Assembly: GCA_041940385.1 (NCBI GenBank)
Contig: JBGTSD010000105.1
Location: 1-10,478, forward strand
DNA length: 10,478 nt
Direction: 5' to 3'
Source of the DNA: JACVCK01 sp041940385
GTDB taxonomy: Bacteria > Planctomycetota > Phycisphaerae > Phycisphaerales > UBA1924
A program made the position numbers and the translations under genes. This document shows positions 6,142 to 10,478 of this stretch, one piece after another (position 1 is the first letter of the stretch; every line of letters begins with the position of its first letter). Below the pieces are notes generated by a model, which was given only the letters and a program-made list of their open reading frames with translations, was not told where the DNA came from and made no database searches.

Positions 6142-6149
6142 CCCCGTTC

Positions 6150-7121
6150 GTGCGAACCGTCTTCGTCCGACTGGCGCCGATCCTCCACCTCACGCGGGTC
6201 ACCACCGCGTTTGCCGCCGTCGGCAACGTCTGGTTCGTCATCCTCTGGACCCGCGCCGCCGGCGAGAACGAGCCCGGGCGCCTCGCGTCCTCCAGTCTCC
6301 CCGTCCTCCTGACCGGCGGCGCCGCGATGGCTGTCGCGCTCTACGCCTTCGCCAACGCGCTCAACGACACCCTCGACCTGCGCCGCGATCGCGTGCTGCA
6401 CCCGCGCCGCCCGCTCCCGTCCGGCCGGCTGAATCTCGACGCCGCGATCGGATTTCTGGTGCTCAGTCTGATGGCCGCCGTCCTCGGCGCCACGGCGCTC
6501 GGCACGCCCGCGGTCCTCATGTGCCTGCTCACCGCCGGCGCCGTGTTCTTCTACAACGCCGCCGCCCGCTTTGTCCCGTCCGTCGGCCTCGTCGCGCTGT
6601 CGCTGATCTACGGCGCCCACATGATGATCCCGAACGTGGACCTGGTCTTCGTCTGGCCGGTGTGGCTTGTGATGACGCACGCGCTCCTCGTCGCGGCCGT
6701 CACCCACCGGCTCAGCGAGCGACGACCAACGCTTTCTCCCGCCGCGATCGTCGCCGCGACGCTCGGCTGGGTGTTCTGGTCCGGCGTGTTGCTGTACGTC
6801 GGCGCCAGCCGCGCCGGTGCGCTCTGGCCCGCGTACGTGCGCCCCGTCGCCGCGATCGGCCCGCTCGCGCTCGCCGCGATCTACGCCATCATGAGCTGGC
6901 GGCGCGTGCGCCAAATCGGCCTTGGCCCGCGCGCCGCGGACAAGGTTTCCCGCTACGGCGCGCTCTGGCTGACGCTGTACCAGACGGCCTGGCTCATCGG
7001 ACAGGGGTACATGCACGAGGCCGCGATCCTCGGCGGGCTCGCCGGCGTCGGCTTCCTCGGCATGACCGTGCTGCGCGAGCTCTACGCCGCGATCGAGCAG
7101 CCCCTCGCCTACCGGCGCTGA
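6150..7121 (+). CDS. UbiA-family membrane prenyltransferase
   Basis: A 323-residue protein with about eight hydrophobic helices. NDTLDLRRD at residues 72-80 is the first Asp-rich Mg-diphosphate motif of the UbiA superfamily (NDxxDxxxD), followed by HPRRPLPSGR, also characteristic. These enzymes transfer an isoprenyl chain to an aromatic or other acceptor in the membrane, for example in quinone, heme A or archaeal-type lipid synthesis. The second Asp-rich loop, expected around 185-196, reads THRLSERRPTLSP and lacks the usual Asp pair, so the acceptor or activity may differ. The GTG start is chosen because it begins the hydrophobic protein (RTVFVRLAPILHLTRVTTA) just after a -10 box; the frame is open upstream but antisense to ribH. 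No quinone gene is adjacent. The stop is 3 bases from the convergent permease stop. Confidence 0.85.
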   Translation: MRTVFVRLAPILHLTRVTTAFAAVGNVWFVILWTRAAGENEPGRLASSSLPVLLTGGAAMAVALYAFANALNDTLDLRRDRVLHPRRPLPSGRLNLDAAIGFLVLSLMAAVLGATALGTPAVLMCLLTAGAVFFYNAAARFVPSVGLVALSLIYGAHMMIPNVDLVFVWPVWLVMTHALLVAAVTHRLSERRPTLSPAAIVAATLGWVFWSGVLLYVGASRAGALWPAYVRPVAAIGPLALAAIYAIMSWRRVRQIGLGPRAADKVSRYGALWLTLYQTAWLIGQGYMHEAAILGGLAGVGFLGMTVLRELYAAIEQPLAYRR

Positions 7122-7124
7122 CCC

Positions 7125-7961
7125 TTAGGTCCAGCCGAGGGCGTAGAAGACCGCCGTGAAGATCAGGTCGGCGAAGATGATGCCCACGACGGACTCGACC
7201 ACCGTGTTGGTCGTCGCCCGCCCGACGCCCGCGGCGCCGCCGGTCACCTTCAGCCCGTTCGCGCACGCGATCAGCCCGATCAGCATGCCGAAGACGCTCG
7301 CCTTCGCCAGCCCCGTCAGGAAATCGCGCGGGCCGACCTGCTCGATCGTGCTCTGCATGTAGGCGTGCGGCGGGATGTCGAGCACCATCGCCGACATCAC
7401 CATCCCCGCGCCCACCGCCATCGTGTCCGCGATCACCGCGAGGCACGTCAGGCTCACCGTCGTCGCGATCAAGCGCGGCACGACGAGGAACCGCACGGGA
7501 TTGAGCGCGTGCGCCTCGAGCGCCTCGATCTCCTCCCCCACCACCATCGTCCCGATCTCCGCCGCGATCGCCGCGCCCGCGAAGCCCGTCAGCACGATGC
7601 TCGCAATCAGCGGCCCGAGCTCGCGCAGCACCGCCACCGCGACGATGTTCGGCACCAGGCGCACCTGCCCGAGGTTGTCGAGCGGCGGCGCCATCTGCAG
7701 TCCGAGGATGAACCCCACCGCGCCCGACACCAGCGACACAATGAAGATCGAACCGACGCCGACGCGCACGACCTGCGACACGATCGCCGGACGACCCAGG
7801 CGGATGCGCCGGTTGGTGACCGCGCGGAGGATCCAGTGGGTTGCCTGCGAGAGCAGGAACCACATGCCGCCGATGTGCGCCAGAAGATCGATGAAGCGCT
7901 TGCCGAACGCGTCGACGAACGCGATCAGCGGGCTGGGAGCGGAGGGGGCGTCCGTGCTCAT
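7125..7961 (-). CDS. mlaE: MlaE/YrbE-family ABC transporter permease
   Basis: Integral membrane subunit of Mla-type lipid transporters, which move phospholipids between inner and outer membranes. It has 278 residues. The core RELGPLIASIVLTGFAGAAI followed by AAEIGTMVVGEEIEALEAHA and LNPVRFLVVPRLIA is highly typical, as is the C-terminal GGAAGVGRATTNTVVESVVG. It is the last gene of a minus-strand run and lies 12 bases after the STAS gene. The matching ATPase (MlaF) and MCE substrate-binding protein (MlaD) are not next to it in this window; a convergent UbiA gene follows at once. Some STAS proteins (MlaB) bind the Mla ATPase, so the neighbour may be functionally linked. The family is certain; the partner subunits are unknown. 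Confidence 0.92.
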   Translation of the reverse strand: MSTDAPSAPSPLIAFVDAFGKRFIDLLAHIGGMWFLLSQATHWILRAVTNRRIRLGRPAIVSQVVRVGVGSIFIVSLVSGAVGFILGLQMAPPLDNLGQVRLVPNIVAVAVLRELGPLIASIVLTGFAGAAIAAEIGTMVVGEEIEALEAHALNPVRFLVVPRLIATTVSLTCLAVIADTMAVGAGMVMSAMVLDIPPHAYMQSTIEQVGPRDFLTGLAKASVFGMLIGLIACANGLKVTGGAAGVGRATTNTVVESVVGIIFADLIFTAVFYALGWT

Positions 7962-7973
7962 GCTCCCGCCAGA

Positions 7974-8315
7974 TTACACGGACTTGGCCGCCGCCGGGTC
8001 GTCCGCGATCTTGAAGAGCTGGTCCAGACGCGCGATCTCGAGGATGGACCGCACCCGCGCCTGCACGCCGCACAGCACCAGCGTCATCGACTGACGCCGG
8101 GCAATCTGCATCGCCTCGACCAGCGTTGCGACGCCCGACGAGTCCATGTAGGGGACCTCGGCGAGGTTGACGATCAATCGGCGCGGCTTGCCCTCGACCG
8201 CCTTCTTCAGCCGCTCGCGGAACGCCGGCGACCGGTGCAGGTCCACATCGCCCGTCGGGGAAACGATGACGGCGTCGCCGTCGCGTTCGACTTTCACTTC
8301 CATGGCATCGCTCAT
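7974..8315 (-). CDS. STAS-domain protein (anti-sigma factor antagonist or MlaB-like)
   Basis: A 113-residue single STAS domain. PYMDSSGVATLVEA contains DSSG (58-61), where the second Ser (Ser60) aligns with the phosphorylated Ser of SpoIIAA/RsbV, so regulation by the kinase encoded upstream is plausible. The strand TGDVDLHRSPAFRERL and ending IARLDQLFKI are family-typical. The frame is open upstream to 8435, but the ATG at 8315 overlaps the stop of the upstream ATPase gene as ATGA, has GGGGAG 8 bases before it, and gives a normal domain length. Two readings are possible: an RsbV-type antagonist paired with the RsbW-type ATPase, or an MlaB-type regulator of the permease that follows. The phosphorylatable Ser favours the first; adjacency to MlaE leaves the second open. 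Confidence 0.9.
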   Translation of the reverse strand: MSDAMEVKVERDGDAVIVSPTGDVDLHRSPAFRERLKKAVEGKPRRLIVNLAEVPYMDSSGVATLVEAMQIARRQSMTLVLCGVQARVRSILEIARLDQLFKIADDPAAAKSV

Positions 8316-8845
8316 GTATTGGACTCCCCACCGACCGACGAACCGCTGCTCGTGGCGCCCGCGGTGCTCTCCGGCAGCGCCGAGATGCCCCGGCCTCCAC
8401 CCGCGCTCGGCAACCGGCGGCTCATCCGCAGGCACATGCCCCCGCCCTCACGCGGCTTCCACGACACGCCCTCCATCACCTCGCGGATGATGTGCACGCC
8501 GAGCCCGCCCGGGCGGATGTCTTCCAGATTCCGACCCTTGATCGCCGTCGGATCGACCTGACGCGCTCGATCCTCGATCACGATCTGCACGCCCGCGTCA
8601 CGCTCGTCGAGCCGCAGCGTCGAAAGGCCCAGCCAGATCGGCTGATCTTCCTTGTTCGAATACCCGTGCCGGATGATGTTGCAGATCGCCTCGTCCACCG
8701 CCAGCGCGATGTGCGAGCAGCACGAGTCGTCAAACCCGAGACTCTTCGTGAAGGCCATGACGGCGGCGCGCGCCGTGCTGAGATACCGCGGCTGGCTCAG
8801 CAGCTCGACGGTCACTTCGGCGGGATTCGGCTTCGTCTCGGTCAT
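8312..8845 (-). CDS. RsbW-type serine kinase / anti-sigma factor (HATPase_c_2)
   Basis: A 177-residue GHKL ATPase of the anti-sigma/serine-kinase type. ALAVDEAICNIIRHGY (47-62) is the N box with Glu52 and Asn56, IEDRARQVDP the G1 region, and RPGGLGVHII (111-120) the G2 lid. The Gly usual after the G1 Asp is Ala here. Known relatives phosphorylate a STAS partner and bind a sigma factor or other target when the partner is phosphorylated. The last ~35 residues are Gly/Ser-rich and likely disordered. The start is either ATG 8845 (overlapping the upstream stop as TGATG) or GTG 8848, one codon longer; I chose the ATG. The stop overlaps the STAS start (ATGA). No sigma factor gene is present in the window, so the target is unknown. 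Confidence 0.88.
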   Translation of the reverse strand: MTETKPNPAEVTVELLSQPRYLSTARAAVMAFTKSLGFDDSCCSHIALAVDEAICNIIRHGYSNKEDQPIWLGLSTLRLDERDAGVQIVIEDRARQVDPTAIKGRNLEDIRPGGLGVHIIREVMEGVSWKPREGGGMCLRMSRRLPSAGGGRGISALPESTAGATSSGSSVGGESNT

Positions 8846-9309
8846 CACATCCGATCCGGCTCGGCGGCGGCCGCGGACACACCCGCGCCGCCGGGGACCG
8901 CTTCATGATCGGTCAGATGCCGCCCCGAGGCCACCGAACCGCCCGATCCGCCCTCCTGACGCCACCAGTCGACCCACCGCTCGATGGCCGCGTCCCGCTC
9001 CGCCTCCGGTCCGGCGTGGTCGTAGCCGAGCGTCTGGCCGGTGAAGTCCTCCAATGAGCGGATGGCGAACATCCGAAGCGCCGGATCGTCGCTCCCGAGC
9101 ATCGAGATGAGCTGAGGGATCGAATCCCGGTCGCCCCGGGCCACGGCGTCCCGAAGGGCCGAAAGCCGGGCCATCGGGTCCGAGGAGTCGAATCCGGTCT
9201 CGCGCGGGGGGACCGAACAGCCCGCCAGACAGAGCGCCAGCCCTGCCGCAGCAAGGCCGGTCAAAGTCTTCTCCGCTCGTGCATTCCTCGGGGAGACGCG
9301 TGCGGGCAT
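8845..9309 (-). CDS. HEAT-repeat-like lipoprotein
   Basis: A 154-residue predicted lipoprotein. TLTGLAAAGLALCLAGC is a signal peptide with lipobox LAGC (28-31) and Cys31 as the modified residue. Residues 47-90 (MARLSALRDAVARGDRDSIP, QLISMLGSDDPALRMFAIRS) form one to two HEAT-like helical hairpins, followed by ERWVDWWRQEG, an ending I associate with planctomycete HEAT proteins. The C-terminal 35 residues are low complexity. It is probably a small envelope protein used for protein contact; no enzymatic motif is seen. It heads the run to the RsbW-type ATPase (TGATG overlap), STAS and MlaE genes and is divergent from guaA with only 20 bases between start codons. Its presence in an envelope-permease operon hints at an envelope role. 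Confidence 0.8.
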   Translation of the reverse strand: MPARVSPRNARAEKTLTGLAAAGLALCLAGCSVPPRETGFDSSDPMARLSALRDAVARGDRDSIPQLISMLGSDDPALRMFAIRSLEDFTGQTLGYDHAGPEAERDAAIERWVDWWRQEGGSGGSVASGRHLTDHEAVPGGAGVSAAAAEPDRM

Positions 9310-9314
9310 CGGCG

Positions 9315-9320
9315 TATCCT
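9315..9320 (+). promoter_or_regulatory. -10-like TATCCT box for guaA
   Basis: TATCCT ends 9 bases before the guaA ATG, implying a leaderless or near-leaderless mRNA; no Shine-Dalgarno is present. The complement reads TAGGAT, which can serve as a -10 box for the divergent lipoprotein gene whose ATG is at 9309. The hexamer is identical to that of the small RNA promoter at 2520. Confidence 0.5.
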
Positions 9321-9329
9321 AGAGCCCTC

Positions 9330-10478
9330 ATGCCTCATCCCGCCAGCGACCTGCCCCACGACGAAGTGATCCCGATTCTGGACTTCGGCTCCCAGACGGC
9401 GCAGCTCATCGCGCGGCGGGTCCGCGAGGCCGGCGCCTACAGCGTCCTCGTCCGACCGGACATCCCCGCGGAAGAACTCCGCGCCATGAAGCCGCGCGGC
9501 GTGATCCTCTCCGGTGGACCGTCCAGCGTCTACGACGTCGGCGCCCCCACCTGCGACCCCGCGATCTTCGACCTCAACGTGCCGATCCTCGGCATCTGCT
9601 ACGGCATGCAGCTCGCCTGCCGGCTCCTCGGCTGCGCCGTCGAACCCGCCCGTCACCGCGAATTCGGGCGCGCAAATCTCGAGATCGCCACCGGCCGAGC
9701 CGGCTCAGCCGGCGATCTCTTCGCTGCGATTCCGCAGCGCACCGCCGTCTGGATGTCGCACGGCGACCAGGTGCAGGACATCAAGGACGACCTCGTCACC
9801 CTCGCCCGCACGGCCACCTGCCCGCAGGCGGCGGTTCGCCACAAGGCCCGGGCGTTCTACGGCGTGCAGTTCCACCCCGAGGTCACGCACACGCCCCACG
9901 GCGTGGACATCATCCGCAACTTCCTCTTCGAGATCTGCGGCTGCTCCGGCTCGTGGAAGATGTCCGAGTACGTCGAGACCGTCACCAATCGGCTGCGCGA
10001 GCAGATCGGCAAGGACCGCGTGATCTGCGGCCTGTCGGGCGGCGTCGATTCCTCCGTGTGCGCCGCGCTCCTGCACCGCGCCATCGGCGATCAGCTCTCC
10101 TGCGTCTTCGTGGACAACGGCCTGCTCCGCAAGAACGAGCGGGCGCTCGTCGAGTCCACCTTCCGTGATCACTTCCACATCGACCTGCACGTCGTGGACG
10201 CGTCGGAGGCGTTCCTCTCCGATCTCCGCGCCGTCGTCGAGCCGCAGGAGAAGCGCAAGCGCATCGGCGCGCGATTCGTGCAGGTCTTCCAGGAGGCGGC
10301 AGCGAGCATCACGCCCCGCCCCGTCGCCGGCGCCGCGACGACGTTCAAGTTCCTCGCGCAGGGCACGCTCTATCCCGACGTCATCGAGTCCGGGCACGGA
10401 CACGCGGGCCAGTCGGCCAACATCAAGCTGCACCACAACGTCGGCGGCCTTCCCGAGAAGCTCGGCTTCGACCTCGTC
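9330..10478 (+). CDS. guaA: GMP synthase (glutamine-hydrolysing), 3' end cut by window
   Basis: Converts XMP to GMP using ATP and ammonia released from glutamine; cytoplasmic purine synthesis. The first 383 residues of about 515-525 are present. The glutamine amidotransferase domain shows ILDFGSQTAQLIARR, GICYGMQ with nucleophile Cys90, and FHPEVTHT with His182 and Glu184. The ATP pyrophosphatase domain begins near 210, with the PP-loop SGGVDSS (236-242) and FVDNGLLRKNE, and continues into the dimerisation region (FKFLAQGTLYPDVIESG, KLHHNVGGLPE). The ATG at 9330 adds about 12 residues before the conserved start (MPHPASDLPHDEVIPILDFG), and the -10 box 9 bases upstream supports it. Residues around GRAGSAGDLF are encoded by an inverted repeat. 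Confidence 0.98.
   Translation, partial: MPHPASDLPHDEVIPILDFGSQTAQLIARRVREAGAYSVLVRPDIPAEELRAMKPRGVILSGGPSSVYDVGAPTCDPAIFDLNVPILGICYGMQLACRLLGCAVEPARHREFGRANLEIATGRAGSAGDLFAAIPQRTAVWMSHGDQVQDIKDDLVTLARTATCPQAAVRHKARAFYGVQFHPEVTHTPHGVDIIRNFLFEICGCSGSWKMSEYVETVTNRLREQIGKDRVICGLSGGVDSSVCAALLHRAIGDQLSCVFVDNGLLRKNERALVESTFRDHFHIDLHVVDASEAFLSDLRAVVEPQEKRKRIGARFVQVFQEAAASITPRPVAGAATTFKFLAQGTLYPDVIESGHGHAGQSANIKLHHNVGGLPEKLGFDLV
9681..9719 (+). repeat. Inverted repeat inside guaA
   Basis: GAGATCGCC (9681-9689) pairs perfectly with GGCGATCTC (9711-9719); within the loop CCGGC (9691-9695) pairs with GCCGG (9699-9703), and GAGCCGGCTC (9697-9706) is itself palindromic. It encodes EIATGRAGSAGDLF in a variable loop of the amidotransferase domain. 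It could be a captured palindromic element or chance in GC-rich DNA. Confidence 0.5.

Noticed and set aside
5289..6149. Long plus-strand open extension upstream of the UbiA-family gene
   Set aside because: It is antisense to nusB and ribH; the translation is Arg/Ala-rich without similarity to anything, and the promoter and hydrophobic start lie at 6150.
7120..7131. Inverted repeat GACC-CTTA-GGTC spanning both convergent stop codons as a terminator
   Set aside because: A 4-bp stem without a U-run is too weak to claim.
1..10478. Apparent abundance of GCGATC/GATCGC like a HIP1-type motif
   Set aside because: Frequent Ala-Ile, Arg-Asp and similar codons in GC-rich genes can explain it; a count against a codon-shuffled background would be needed to claim more.

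Overview
The window is about 10.5 kb of very GC-rich DNA in which nearly every codon of the real genes ends in G or C. Shine-Dalgarno sequences are scarce. The mix of a DUF1570-like metallopeptidase lipoprotein, an RsbW/STAS pair whose ATPase has the RPGGLGVHII motif, a HEAT-like lipoprotein and the style of the ValRS and FtsY proteins suggests Planctomycetota, perhaps Phycisphaerae. This assignment comes from family resemblance only. Most of the window is housekeeping: translation (valS, tRNA-Arg), protein targeting (ftsY), antitermination (nusB), riboflavin synthesis (ribH) and GMP synthesis (guaA).

Layout. (1) 1-2327, plus strand: the 3' part of valS, starting exactly at its KMSKS motif, then an ATGA-overlapped lipoprotein with an HEGWH zinc motif. 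The first ~105 bases do not look like ValRS and may mark a junction. valS also carries an in-frame palindromic repeat. (2) 2328-2710: a non-coding stretch with two hairpins, a good promoter and a strong intrinsic terminator, together defining a candidate small RNA of about 175 nt that I cannot name. (3) 2708-3937, minus: an MFS transporter, divergent from a tRNA-Arg(CCG) at 4032-4105. (4) 4135-6083, minus: the tight operon ribH-nusB-ftsY. (5) 6150-7121, plus: a UbiA-type membrane prenyltransferase, divergent from ribH. (6) 7125-9309, minus: a four-gene run read as HEAT-like lipoprotein, RsbW-type ATPase, STAS protein and MlaE-type permease, with stop/start overlaps at the first two joints. (7) 9330 to the end, plus: guaA, cut by the window edge.

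The genes read well as ordinary operons. The points worth a second look are the candidate RNA gene, the operon joining a partner-switch pair to an MlaE permease without its ATPase, the promoters (TACGAT or TATCCT about 8-9 bases before a start codon, implying leaderless mRNAs, and overlapping back-to-back -10 boxes), the repeat inside valS and the probable chimeric join at the left end. No CRISPR array, insertion sequence, phage gene or obvious defence system was seen.
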